Of a DNA stretch of 64,000 bases, positions 1 through 8,591 are shown piece after piece. The notes under the pieces were generated by a model. It was not told the DNA's origin. It did not search any database and saw only the letters and a program-made list of their open reading frames with translations. The translations under genes and the position numbers were made by a program. Numbering within the stretch: position 1 is the stretch's first letter; every line of letters begins with the position of its first letter. The DNA comes from Gammaproteobacteria bacterium (lineage in GTDB: Bacteria > Pseudomonadota > Gammaproteobacteria > SZUA-140): the NCBI GenBank assembly GCA_021648525.1, contig JAKISP010000004.1, positions 40,826-104,825 on the forward strand, given 5' to 3'.

Positions 1-219
1 CCAACATGGCTACACCCCGCTTATTGACTATTTTCACCCATTTAATGGATTTATCGACCCTTAAAAATAAATTATAAGCCGTTATTTGTCAAAAACAACC
101 AAATAATTGAATTAAATATCAATACACCAGGAAATCTTAGACTCGAAAATTCTGAATCAGCCATTACCACAACCAGGCATACCTACGGTCAGGTCACCTG
201 CTTAATTCACCACTTAAAG
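1..219. other. No gene recognised at the left edge
   Basis: This AT-rich stretch lies downstream of the minus-strand methyltransferase. I see no convincing reading frame, RNA gene or terminator in it. A gene entering from outside the window cannot be excluded. Confidence 0.4.
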
Positions 220-1053
220 TCACTTGCTGGTTGCGTGCACAGGTTTCACGCCACAAGTAAAATTCAGATCAATTTCAAGCCACAGGCCTTTTTCATCACA
301 GAAAGGAGCAAGCTCATTTAAATGAGCCTGTTTAAATTCGGCAACCTTATCATCCAACTGCTCAACCAGCCCGCGAAAACCGGCATTCCATACCACTTCC
401 CACCAACCTTCCAGATCAATATGATAACCAATAGTGCGTCTCTCAATATTCACACCATCAAACCCAGCCTGAGTAAATATTCCCTCTAATTGCTCAGCCT
501 CTGACATACGTTTCCAGCCAATGACCGCAGGCACTTCTATGCCGTAAGCACGCAACCTGTCCAGGCAGAGCTGTGCCATTGGCTGAAATGATTCACCACA
601 AAACCCACTCACCAGCACTTTACCACCAGGTTTTACGGTATTGGCAATATGTTTTAATGTTCCACTCATGTCGTCCACAAAGAACAATCCAAACGCACAG
701 GTGGCATGATCAAAACTATGCTTATCAAAAGGCAGCTGCGTCATGTCACCCGTCTGAAATATGAGATTGCTCAACCCTGTTTCTGATGCAGCGTTTTCTG
801 CCTGTTTAAGCATGCCAGCAGAGAAGTCCAGCGCGGTGACCTCTCCGTGTGGAAGCATCTTTGCCAGCGGCAAGGCCGTCGCGCCGGTACCCGATGCAAC
901 ATCCAGCACTGACTCATCACCACCTAATTCCAGTAATTCAGCCATAATTTCACCGCTTAAATGAAAAAAACGACTGGCCCTGAGACCATAGTCCTCAGCC
1001 ACTGTGTTAAAGGTTTTCTGTATAAACTGCTTACGCTTGGCTTCATCCTGCAT
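220..1053 (-). CDS. Class I SAM-dependent methyltransferase (UbiE/Methyltransf_11 type)
   Basis: Predicted soluble 277-residue methyltransferase. Motif I (VLDVASGTGA, residues 49-58) forms the SAM-binding loop and is followed by the acidic residue ending strand beta-2 (ALDFS, D76). A motif near FDHATCAFGLFFVDD is the usual post-II region, and KPGGKVLVSGF is motif III. The N-terminal helix containing FNTVAEDYG resembles the UbiE/COQ5 start, but the UbiE signatures are not clear enough to name ubiE. The gene stands alone, with no operon partner. The substrate is unknown; a quinone or other small molecule is possible. The fold is confident, the substrate is not. Confidence 0.85.
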   Translation of the reverse strand: MQDEAKRKQFIQKTFNTVAEDYGLRASRFFHLSGEIMAELLELGGDESVLDVASGTGATALPLAKMLPHGEVTALDFSAGMLKQAENAASETGLSNLIFQTGDMTQLPFDKHSFDHATCAFGLFFVDDMSGTLKHIANTVKPGGKVLVSGFCGESFQPMAQLCLDRLRAYGIEVPAVIGWKRMSEAEQLEGIFTQAGFDGVNIERRTIGYHIDLEGWWEVVWNAGFRGLVEQLDDKVAEFKQAHLNELAPFCDEKGLWLEIDLNFTCGVKPVHATSK

Positions 1054-1150
1054 AGTGTTTAGTTTCCGTTGTTACTGATAAATAGATAGCGATTTTAGAC
1101 AGGACAGAGGCCGACCAGAGACTGATGTTTATATTTTGACTACCTCAATA

Positions 1151-1180
1151 CCCGTCATTCCGGCGGAGACCGGAATCCAG
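1151..1180. repeat. Short dispersed palindromic repeat (GTCATTCCGG...CCGGAATCCAG type)
   Basis: A perfect 7-bp inverted repeat, ATTCCGG (1157-1163) and CCGGAAT (1170-1176), has a 6-base loop. It is embedded in the CGTCATTCC...GGAATCCAG wording that recurs as an intergenic repeat in many proteobacterial chromosomes. It sits between two genes that both read leftward and lacks a T-tract, so I call it a repeat and not a terminator. Confidence 0.55.
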
Positions 1181-1229
1181 AGGCCACTGAAATAGCAGCG
1201 GTAGATTCTGTTTCGCCAGGAGCTCTAGT

Positions 1230-2039
1230 TCATTGGCTCCTTCTTTTGATGCAGAAAAGGGTATCGCCTCCTTTTCCGTCTCGATGCTTGTTAGGCATTG
1301 ATTTCACATCACACACAAACAATGCTGACTGAACAAACTCCTCAACCTGTGTAGCGATACAATCTTGTGTGGGCCAGTTTATAACATCACCTTCATTATG
1401 ATTCTCGATAGCTTTAGAATACTGGTCACTCAATCTTTTTACATTGCTTACGATTGAAATCCATTCCCCTCCAACTTCACCAGAAATATTGGATGCCACC
1501 GGTATTAAACCAAGCATAGTGTTGTATATTTGGTTACATGTTTCAATTAGGGATTTAATTTGAAGAGGCCCCAACTGTTTAGTTTTTTCTTTGCTCCAAA
1601 TATCATCCTTAAGTGTTCTCGCATAATCTTCTAGCTCAATAATTGGAGCCGCATGCTTAGCGTGTTTGTCCCAAATAAATGGATTTCCTGACTTAACTGC
1701 CTCCAAGATCAAACATATATGTTTTTCTAGTATTTTTCTATTTTCTAGCGACTCCAGTTCCTTAATACGCTCAGCTCTTCGCTCTGATAATGAGTTTAAG
1801 AACAACCCAATTATGCATACCCCTGACACAGCATGAATACCTGCTAATACCTTTCCTATAGAAGTAACTGGCAATACATCACCGTACCCTAGTGTAGTAA
1901 CTGTCACAGCACTAAAATACCAACTTTCAAGAAATTCATTGCAATTTAGCGTGCCGGGCATCAAATAGTATGCCATTCCAAATGCCGGAATGGATGCCAA
2001 GTACAAAAATCCATATGTTTTTGATTTAAGGTGAAACAT
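1230..2039 (-). CDS. Two-helix potassium-channel-type membrane protein with a soluble C-terminal domain
   Basis: The protein has 269 residues from the ATG at 2039, chosen because it follows AGAGGATACGGGG. A longer frame would run back into the fic remnant. Two hydrophobic helices (about 8-27 and 63-83) flank a pore loop with the selectivity filter TTLGYGD (48-54), the K+ channel signature. A charged helix (SLSERRAERIKELESLENRK) follows, then about 180 residues of soluble sequence that I do not recognise and that lacks an obvious RCK Rossmann motif. It would form a tetrameric inner-membrane ion channel. The ligand or signal sensed by the soluble part is unknown. Confidence 0.8.
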   Translation of the reverse strand: MFHLKSKTYGFLYLASIPAFGMAYYLMPGTLNCNEFLESWYFSAVTVTTLGYGDVLPVTSIGKVLAGIHAVSGVCIIGLFLNSLSERRAERIKELESLENRKILEKHICLILEAVKSGNPFIWDKHAKHAAPIIELEDYARTLKDDIWSKEKTKQLGPLQIKSLIETCNQIYNTMLGLIPVASNISGEVGGEWISIVSNVKRLSDQYSKAIENHNEGDVINWPTQDCIATQVEEFVQSALFVCDVKSMPNKHRDGKGGDTLFCIKRRSQ

Positions 2040-2067
2040 CCCCGTATCCTCTTTTATGCAGGCACCA

Positions 2068-3207
2068 TCACTTACCCACCCCACTACACCCAGGCAAAAG
2101 CTGATTGACTTCATCCAGCACCACAACACCTAACTCACGCAATTTTTTCAGATCACGCTGCCTGGTTTTATCCGTTAATTTAATATAAAGCGCCTGGTAC
2201 CAGGGTGCTTTTCTCATCGCGGATAACGCCACCGGTTTCCCTGCTGCGATCACCTGGGTGGCTATCGCATATTGCCGGACGTTGATCTCCTTGTCATCGT
2301 GAAGGCGTTTTATTTCGTTTTCAAATAGAACCAGACCAATGAGTGCATTTACTCGGTCATGCAGGTTGTTGATGCTGACCAGCACCCCTTCCAGAAAAAA
2401 GGCGACAAAATCGGTATTGGGCGCTGCGTTCTTTTTCTCTGTTTGCCTGCGGGTGGTATTAAATAACGTAAAGTAGGTGTGAATATGCTCCAGGTAATAT
2501 CGCGACTGAACAAGTGGTGTGTATTGATAACCTTCCGCCTGAAGCAATGCCGCCTCTAACACTCGGCCGACTCGACCATTACCATCCCAGAACGGGTGAA
2601 TCAGTTCATAGTAGAGGTGCACCAACGGCGCGCGGATTAATGCCGGAATCCGCTCTTCTATCAACTGCTGGTGCCATTCGACCAAGCCATTAAGCAGCCG
2701 CTCAATATCTCTTCCAAACTGTGGCGGCTTGTAGAGCCCGCCATGCTCCTGATTACCGACACGAGTAACGACCCCCTTGGGATTATCCCAGAGCAGACCC
2801 GGACGATTGTATTCATGAGGAAGCTGATCTGTCACCGCCGCGTGAACCTGCCTGATGAATGCCACACTCAACTGCCAGCCAGGCTGGGTTGCTGCTTGCT
2901 GAGCTAGTTCATAGCCATTTTTAAGGTTGATAGCGCGACGCTGCTCAATATCCTGTACCTAAGCTGGCGTTAGAGCCAACGCCTCTTCAGTCTCTTCCAC
3001 AGACAAGGTACCACCCTCGATGGAATTGGTACCAAAGATAGTGCTAACAACCACCTCTTTTTCCAGACGGCCGGCTACCTGAGAGAGCGACGAAGCCTTG
3101 AAGCGTTTATGGGCATCATCGACACGTAGCAACAGGCCATTCAGAGACGACATATTCACGCCAACCTGAAAGGTGAAAGGCCCAGAACGGTCAGTCTCCA
3201 CCCTCAC
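2068..3207 (-). pseudogene. Fic/DOC family AMP-transferase gene interrupted by one in-frame TAG
   Basis: Two open pieces lie in one frame, separated only by a TAG at 2961-2959. The N-terminal piece (82 codons from a GTG at 3207) contains FGTNSIEGG, which matches the class II Fic inhibitory motif (S/T)xxxE(G/N). The frame continues after the TAG with VQDIEQRRAINLKNGYELA and reaches the Fic core HPFWDGNGRVGR, with the catalytic His and the phosphate-binding GNGR. Total length would be about 379 residues, normal for the family. A C-terminal winged-helix-like region follows the core. No frameshift is present, so a single sense-to-amber change (probably from CAG or GAG) explains the break. A TAA lies directly before the GTG, so the N-terminus may also be shortened. 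Read-through or a downstream restart cannot be excluded. Confidence 0.85.
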
Positions 3208-3247
3208 TTAAAAAACCCATCCTCTATCACAAAGAAATGTCCCGAAT

Positions 3248-3391
3248 AATGTCCACTAATAAATAACCATTTAAACTTTAATTATCAACTAATTAGATAA
3301 AAATAATACGGCAATTATCCCCAGTTAATGTCCACCTAGCATACCCCTGAGGTAATAAAATTACTACCTCACCCCAAAAACCAAAAAAGGG
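3248..3391 (+). repeat. Direct repeat copy A, left boundary of the NTPase island
   Basis: About 144 bp aligns in the same orientation to 7845-7990 with few gaps. Both copies begin AATGTCCACTAA, share TTAAACTTTAA and TAATTAGA, carry a second TGTCCACC motif about 88 bp in, and end in CAAAAAAGG. The doubled TGTCCAC motif resembles the multiple terminal binding sites of some insertion sequences, which is an inference. Confidence 0.75.
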
Positions 3392-3418
3392 GTCAACCTA
3401 AACCTACCCTGATTTTTC

Positions 3419-3910
3419 TTACTGTAAAATTTCCTCAGGCATGAACGCCCTATCAATATCTGTCAATGACTTTTGAGAAAACTTCCGGTGTATCGCAGTA
3501 TATACCTGAGGCTCTACAATAAACCCATCATATAAAAAAACAGGGTAGTCCTTCTTCAAAAACAGTGTGAATTCCGTGGCACCATAAATTATTGGTTCAA
3601 GGCCTTTAGAAGCCAGCTTTAAATAAAAATAATTCTTGCCAGTTCCTTGTTTAAAATCATTTAAATAGGCTTCCCAATCAGCATAAGCTTCAGACAGCAC
3701 TACTTCATCTCGATAGGAATATAGAACTAAAGATTGCCCCGAATCATAAATTTCTTTCAAATCATCAGAGAGTGGGATCGGAAGAAATTTATTATTTTTA
3801 GTATCTGCCTGGACACAAGACATGAGATTCATACAAACACATAGATAGAATAGAAAAAGCAGCGCACTTGTATCATTATCACCCCTCTTTAGCTCTACTA
3901 GTTTATCCAT
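3419..3910 (-). CDS. Hypothetical small exported protein, possible lipoprotein
   Basis: This is a 163-residue protein that I do not recognise. After a charged 14-residue start there is a hydrophobic stretch (about 17-30) ending LMSC with Cys32, which could be a lipobox although Met at -2 is unusual. The mature part is acidic and aromatic, with YSYRDEVVLSEAYADWEAYL and FLKKDYPVFLYDG, and no known catalytic motif. It is transcribed in the same direction as the NTPase pair upstream, separated from it by about 160 bp, and lies inside the repeat-bounded island. Confidence 0.55.
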   Translation of the reverse strand: MDKLVELKRGDNDTSALLFLFYLCVCMNLMSCVQADTKNNKFLPIPLSDDLKEIYDSGQSLVLYSYRDEVVLSEAYADWEAYLNDFKQGTGKNYFYLKLASKGLEPIIYGATEFTLFLKKDYPVFLYDGFIVEPQVYTAIHRKFSQKSLTDIDRAFMPEEILQ

Positions 3911-4070
3911 TGCACATTTACTTTTTCTTATGTTTTCTTTAGTTTCTGCTGGGTTACAGTGAATACAGCGTGATAATTACGGGCATTATGCCACCCTTAC
4001 TACCTGAGTATATGTAGGAACAATTGCTCTCTGACCCGGGACGCCGAATACCTGAGAAGGAATACCGCTA

Positions 4071-6497
4071 TTAGGAAGCAATTTCTAAACCTAATGCCTG
4101 CTCCAAAACCTTCCGCTCTTCCTGATTTAAATCCAGGAGTATACCGCGATCCTCTCCTCCAGATTTGATAAAGTCTATGCCAGTGCGGAAGATCCGTAGA
4201 GGCAACCGTAGCTGGTCAATTTCTTTACAGGCTTCTTCCCACCCTATGACCCAGGCCTCCAACCCATTCGAATTTGATGACATATCATCATTTCTATAAA
4301 TCGCACTTAGATTACCAATAAGCGACTCACCCAGCCTCGAGAATTCTTCATTTTCTTGATGCGCCTGCACTAGATCTTTTATTCTATTTTTCATGACTCG
4401 CGCCGATAACATATTTCCACACAGAGACCCAAGAATGGATTCCAAAAAGTCTGGGCGAGGATTAGAGTGCTTTCTTCCTTCTCTCAACCCACAGGTAACT
4501 GAATTGATGACAGACTCCCAATCACCATTAATGTCTGAAGTTATAGCAAGTGCAAAATAAGCCATTTCATGCACAAATGCTGAATTCTCTTTTACCTTCA
4601 GTACGTCTTCAAAATCATTACTAGCTTTGTCTAAATCGTTCTGCTCTAGATATATCAATCCTCTAAGGCAATACCCTTGCTCAATTAGATCTACGGGGAC
4701 TCCTGTCAAATCTATTACAGCGCTATAATCATAGATAGCATTTGGACTAATCGGATTAAGCCCCACATACGCAGTCCCTCGACTAATGTATGCCTGCGCG
4801 ATTTGTTCGACGGGGGCGTCTGTCAAATTAATAACACGGCTATAATCTTCAATTGCCCTTACGGGCTTGTCGATTTCCCTGTATATTATCGCTCTTCTCA
4901 GAAGCGCTCTAATTGTATGTTGTGGCGTAGCATTAAGCACAATAATTTCAGATAAACTAGTGATCGATTTTTCAAAATGCGCTTCTTCATGATGGATTTC
5001 TGAAGCAAGCAACCAGGCTGCAGACTTGACTACAGGGAGCTTGCTACTGTTGTTTGCAGTAATTTCATCGATGATCGCAAGAGCTTGAGTGCTATCTTCT
5101 TTAGCCCATTCTCCGCAGGCCAGAGCTAGCTCTTCAGCTTCTTTGGCATAGGCCTCGATGCGTAAATTCCACTGCGAGGCCTGCTCCTGGCCGAGCTCCG
5201 CACAGTAACCATCCACTAAAAGCCTGGCCCTGAGGTTTCCTTGCTCTATATTTCGCTCAATTGCCATTGTCAGATAAATGCGGGCCATGCTTTCTGTGGT
5301 GCATTTTTTCAATCGAGTAGAGAGCTCTTGTCCGTCATACCAAACCCGTAAAAAATCAACCAGCATGCGCAATGGCTCGCGAGTTTGATTTTCCTTGATC
5401 TCAATGCAAATCCGCATAAGTGGCTCAGCGATTTCATAAAGCGACTCACGGCCACGCGGAGAGGACTGCACATAACCTTTTTCACGTAGATCCATAAGCT
5501 GGCTTGAAATACTTTGGTGCTTAGCAAAAAGTTTTCTGGCCATCTCTTTAACTGAAGTAGGACGCTCTTGTGCGCAAAGGTATTCTATAATTTTGCGCTG
5601 TTGAGGAGGGAGCCAACGGATTCGTTCCTGATAGTAGGGGGTCATCTCATCAACCATTTTGGTAAATGGCACCACAAGATCATCAATACTTTCACGTGTA
5701 ATGAATTGTGAAAGCACAATATAGATTCGATGGTTACCGCCAGAAAGATGATGTAGAGCTCTAACTCGGGATTGGCCTGTTGCGCTATGCAAAAAAGTTG
5801 CTATTTCTGCCTGACCATTAAGCGTGGCAATTTTTCCAATCAATTCGGCAGCTTGTTTAACGGACAAAGGTTTGAGTTGTTCTGTTTGAAAAAAACCGAA
5901 GAAGGCACTTGTTCGCTTGGTGAGGTCATCGACGAGTCGCTGAGCGGTAGCGACAAGAGATAGTACTGGATTTTCCTGAATGAATGCACGTAGTTTCTGC
6001 TGGCCTGATTTTCCTAACCCCTGAAATAGCGCATCGAGATTTTCAACGACCACAAGTAGCGTGTGATTTTGCAAGCTCTTCAATAGCAGCTGAGATAGCC
6101 ATTGCTCAGCTTCAGGCTGCCCCAGATCAAACATGGGTTCGAGAGATTCTTCTGAATATTCTTCGGGGTATCGTTTGGTGAGTGCAAGATAGATACGGCG
6201 TAATAGTTCTAGTAGGGTAGTGCTTGTTTCATCTTCATTGAGCCATGCAATCCGTAGGTCTTTATTTAATTCCTTCACTAGTCCGAGACGATGGACAAGC
6301 AATGTAACTAGATGTGTCTTGCCTGTTCCGCGAGCGCCAACAAAGAGTAGGTGGTGTTTATTATCTGTTGTTGCGCTCTCGCGAACACGCTCAATAGCAT
6401 CGTCCAATAGATCCTGGCGCTGGACAAGTATAGCTTCTAGATCCTCTGGTCGAGTGCGGCTAGGTGTAAAAACAGAAAGAAGGGCGCGATCAGGCAT
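4071..6497 (-). CDS. Large AAA/STAND-type ATPase with winged helix and TPR-like C-terminus
   Basis: 808 residues. The N-terminal NTPase has Walker A GARGTGKT (54-61) and a Walker B-like strand LLVVVENLDALF (147-158), in which E152 and D155 occupy the acidic positions. A sensor-like strand VLSLVATAQ follows. A winged-helix segment (QQRKIIEYLCAQERPTSVKE... to YEIAEPLMR) comes next, as in MNS/STAND ATPases. The C-terminal half contains at least three TPR-like repeats (AIEDYSRVINL, AIYDYSAVIDL, ASNDFEDVLKV). STAND proteins act as switches that oligomerise on sensing a trigger, and many bacterial ones are antiphage. No nuclease, protease or TIR effector domain is visible. It starts 12 bp after the second ATPase and forms an operon with it. 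Confidence 0.8.
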   Translation of the reverse strand: MPDRALLSVFTPSRTRPEDLEAILVQRQDLLDDAIERVRESATTDNKHHLLFVGARGTGKTHLVTLLVHRLGLVKELNKDLRIAWLNEDETSTTLLELLRRIYLALTKRYPEEYSEESLEPMFDLGQPEAEQWLSQLLLKSLQNHTLLVVVENLDALFQGLGKSGQQKLRAFIQENPVLSLVATAQRLVDDLTKRTSAFFGFFQTEQLKPLSVKQAAELIGKIATLNGQAEIATFLHSATGQSRVRALHHLSGGNHRIYIVLSQFITRESIDDLVVPFTKMVDEMTPYYQERIRWLPPQQRKIIEYLCAQERPTSVKEMARKLFAKHQSISSQLMDLREKGYVQSSPRGRESLYEIAEPLMRICIEIKENQTREPLRMLVDFLRVWYDGQELSTRLKKCTTESMARIYLTMAIERNIEQGNLRARLLVDGYCAELGQEQASQWNLRIEAYAKEAEELALACGEWAKEDSTQALAIIDEITANNSSKLPVVKSAAWLLASEIHHEEAHFEKSITSLSEIIVLNATPQHTIRALLRRAIIYREIDKPVRAIEDYSRVINLTDAPVEQIAQAYISRGTAYVGLNPISPNAIYDYSAVIDLTGVPVDLIEQGYCLRGLIYLEQNDLDKASNDFEDVLKVKENSAFVHEMAYFALAITSDINGDWESVINSVTCGLREGRKHSNPRPDFLESILGSLCGNMLSARVMKNRIKDLVQAHQENEEFSRLGESLIGNLSAIYRNDDMSSNSNGLEAWVIGWEEACKEIDQLRLPLRIFRTGIDFIKSGGEDRGILLDLNQEERKVLEQALGLEIAS

Positions 6498-6509
6498 AGT
6501 GTCTATTTC

Positions 6510-7694
6510 TCAGAGTCCGCGGGCTAGCTTCCACCAGCGCTGCAGGAGTGGAAATTGGAAGTGATAATGACCATTGGTGTTGCGTGAGAGGTAGTGGTCT
6601 TGCGTGATGAGCCTGAGAAGATCTATAAGCTGTTCTCGGTCGTCAAGCTTTCCCGTACTTTTTAGTTCGGCTAAAAGCTCATCAAGCGACATCGCTTTTG
6701 ATCTAGATGCGATGCTATCTAATATTTCAAGAACGGCTAATTCTAGTGAGTCGCCGTAATAGGTGGGAATTCTCTCTCGGTAGTGATTAAGCTCCCATGG
6801 GTCACTTGAATCTAGAAGTTGCTTAAGTACAACTTGCTCAACGGTATCACGACTCCCATTTAAACCGGATAACTTTAGTGCTTTGACAATGTGGTGAATG
6901 TAGTACGGGAAGCAATCCGATAGCTGGGCGACTTCATTAGCAGCTTCTTCTAATGATTCAGTTTGTATGTTTTCACCCTCGATCAATTTGGCCGCTAGTT
7001 CTTGAGCCGATGCCATATCCAATGGGCGAACCTCAATGGCCAATGTGTCATTAACCGGTGAGTTTGCGTAGTTCTGTCGTTTGAGGGTACTAATCACGTG
7101 GTGCAGACCGATTGAGCCAGTAATGACCATTCGCAGGCCATCACCACCATAAGTTTGCCTCAGACCACGCAGTGTATCGAGAATTTCCATGGATGTGGTT
7201 TCGCCTTCGCGCTCGTTGATATTGGCAAGCATGAACGGGACTTCGTCCCAGAGAAAAACAGGGCGATCACTTTTTGTTTCGCATTCATGAACGAGATCAT
7301 GGATAGCGCTCAAAAGAATTTCCTTCCATGGGGCCTCCCCTGTGAAGATAGGCAGTTTAATTATTCCAGCTATCTCGGCACCACCGATGGCCTTGAAAAA
7401 GTCTTTTGTTTTGCGGGCGCTTCTTTGCTGAATGGATAGGAATTCATCCACTTCCCGGTAAACCGACATCGCGAATTCAAATGCGGTGTGGCACTTCTCT
7501 AGATCCTGAAAAATAGGCATCCAACCATCGCGAGGTTCAGCTGCGAGCTTTTTGATGATGGTCGTTTTACCGATGCGCCGCTCGGCAACGATGCGAATAG
7601 ATTGCTGTTCGAGCGTATCCCAGATCTGTTCGATGATCTGATCTCTCCCAACAACTTCCTTGAGGTCTATTTGCCCACCTGGATTTGCTTTCAT
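6510..7694 (-). CDS. AAA/STAND-like ATPase, first gene of the two-NTPase operon
   Basis: 394 residues. The nucleotide-binding loop is AERRIGKTT (37-45), of the xRRxGKT type seen in archaeal-type and MNS-clade ATPases. Walker B is RPVFLWDEVPF with D150 and E151. A sensor strand LRMVITGS follows (about residues 208-215). The C-terminal region contains a helical lid and a winged-helix-like end (LDELLAELKSTGKLDDREQ...DHYLSRNTNGHYHFQFPLLQRWW), which may bind DNA or a partner. The start ATG lies 8 bases from a perfect -10 box with no Shine-Dalgarno sequence, suggesting a leaderless message. It is coupled to the 808-residue ATPase downstream. The function is unknown; a regulatory or defence role is inference. 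Confidence 0.8.
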   Translation of the reverse strand: MKANPGGQIDLKEVVGRDQIIEQIWDTLEQQSIRIVAERRIGKTTIIKKLAAEPRDGWMPIFQDLEKCHTAFEFAMSVYREVDEFLSIQQRSARKTKDFFKAIGGAEIAGIIKLPIFTGEAPWKEILLSAIHDLVHECETKSDRPVFLWDEVPFMLANINEREGETTSMEILDTLRGLRQTYGGDGLRMVITGSIGLHHVISTLKRQNYANSPVNDTLAIEVRPLDMASAQELAAKLIEGENIQTESLEEAANEVAQLSDCFPYYIHHIVKALKLSGLNGSRDTVEQVVLKQLLDSSDPWELNHYRERIPTYYGDSLELAVLEILDSIASRSKAMSLDELLAELKSTGKLDDREQLIDLLRLITQDHYLSRNTNGHYHFQFPLLQRWWKLARGL

Positions 7695-7701
7695 GCTGGA
7701 A

Positions 7702-7729
7702 ATTATACGTCAAATATAACGTACGTCAA
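7702..7729 (-). promoter_or_regulatory. Consensus sigma-70 promoter of the two-NTPase operon
   Basis: On the minus strand, TTGACG (7729-7724) and TATAAT (7707-7702) are separated by 16 bp. Transcription would begin at about 7694-7696, at or next to the ATG at 7694. The -35 element lies inside the palindrome at 7709-7752, so a protein bound there would block polymerase. Confidence 0.7.
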
Positions 7730-7752
7730 TATTAACGTACGTTATATTTGAC
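7709..7752. repeat. Perfect 18-bp-arm palindrome, probable operator
   Basis: The arms 7709-7726 and 7735-7752 are exact reverse complements across an 8-base spacer. Each arm contains ACGTACGT, itself a palindrome, so the element can be read as two nested dimer sites. Its overlap with the promoter suggests autoregulation. An alternative is a terminal inverted repeat or protected hairpin of a mobile element. Confidence 0.8.
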
Positions 7753-7844
7753 TTTAGTAGCACGTAGCAACGGATCGTGCCGATACAGGATGCTTACGCC
7801 CAGACAAAAGGACCAAAATTGCCAGCACCCTACCGCACCTCGAA

Positions 7845-7990
7845 AATGTCCACTAAAAAATAACTACTTAAACTTTAAATATCAAATAATTAGAATAAAG
7901 CAAGACGATAATTTGTCCCAATTCATGTCCACCTCACATACTCCCGAGACAATGAAATTGCCACATCAAACCTCAAAATCAAAAAAGGCC
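7845..7990 (+). repeat. Direct repeat copy B, right boundary of the NTPase island
   Basis: This is the partner of 3248-3391 in the same orientation, with the TGTCCACT and TGTCCACC motifs at matching positions. Its right end runs into the ssb terminator hairpin. Recombination between the copies would remove 4.6 kb, including the NTPase operon and the 163-residue protein. Confidence 0.75.
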
Positions 7991-8009
7991 TGAAAAGCAG
8001 GCCTTTTTT
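7981..8009 (-). terminator. Rho-independent terminator after ssb
   Basis: A perfect 12-bp stem pairs 7981-7992 with 7998-8009 around the 5-base loop AAAAG. Runs of A and T at the two ends make it work in either direction. It lies 32 bp beyond the ssb stop codon. Confidence 0.9.
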
Positions 8010-8041
8010 AAAACACAAAACTTATCTAAACAACACCGCTA

Positions 8042-8539
8042 CTAAAACGGAATATCATCATCAAAGTCATCAAATCCCTGCGCGGGTGCTGAACCCTGAT
8101 TCTGATTGCTCGGCGCTCCCCCACTCTGGTTTTGATTCTGATTTTGGCTCTGACTCTGGCTTTGCCCACCACCATAACCACCACCGTCACCTGCTCCACC
8201 ACGGCTATCCAGCATCTGCATTTCGCTGGCAACAATTTCTGTGGAGTAGCGGTCCTGTCCACTGGTTTTATCCTGCCATTTACGGGTACGCAGGCTACCT
8301 TCCACATAGACCTTTGAACCCTTTTTCAGGTATTCACCGGCGATCTCACCGAGGCGGTTAAAAAAGACAACATTGTGCCATTCCGTGCGCTCCTGCTTCT
8401 CGCCCGACTGCTTATCTTTCCACGATTCACTGGTTGCAATCGTGACATTGGTGACCGCTGAGCCACTTGGCATATAGCGCACGTCAGGATCTTTACCCAG
8501 GTTACCCACCAGAATTACTTTATTTACGCCTCTTGCCAT
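8042..8539 (-). CDS. ssb: Single-stranded DNA-binding protein
   Basis: SSB coats single-stranded DNA during replication, recombination and repair. The 165-residue protein has the OB-fold start [18 protein letters not shown], the central [21 protein letters not shown], a Gly/Gln/Asn-rich linker (about 115-150) and the acidic tip DDDIPF that recruits partner proteins. GGGAGA lies before the ATG. Next to the exporter and uvrA it forms the gene order usual in many gammaproteobacteria. Its own terminator follows. Confidence 0.97.
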   Translation of the reverse strand: MARGVNKVILVGNLGKDPDVRYMPSGSAVTNVTIATSESWKDKQSGEKQERTEWHNVVFFNRLGEIAGEYLKKGSKVYVEGSLRTRKWQDKTSGQDRYSTEIVASEMQMLDSRGGAGDGGGYGGGQSQSQSQNQNQNQSGGAPSNQNQGSAPAQGFDDFDDDIPF

Positions 8540-8591
8540 TACCGCTCTCCCACAATTGTGATGTTAACCTACACGTCTATTTAATTTTCAA

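Noticed and set aside
7748..7993. 81-codon plus-strand frame between the palindrome and ssb
   Set aside because: Most of it lies inside the direct repeat, it has no family features and no convincing ribosome-binding site.
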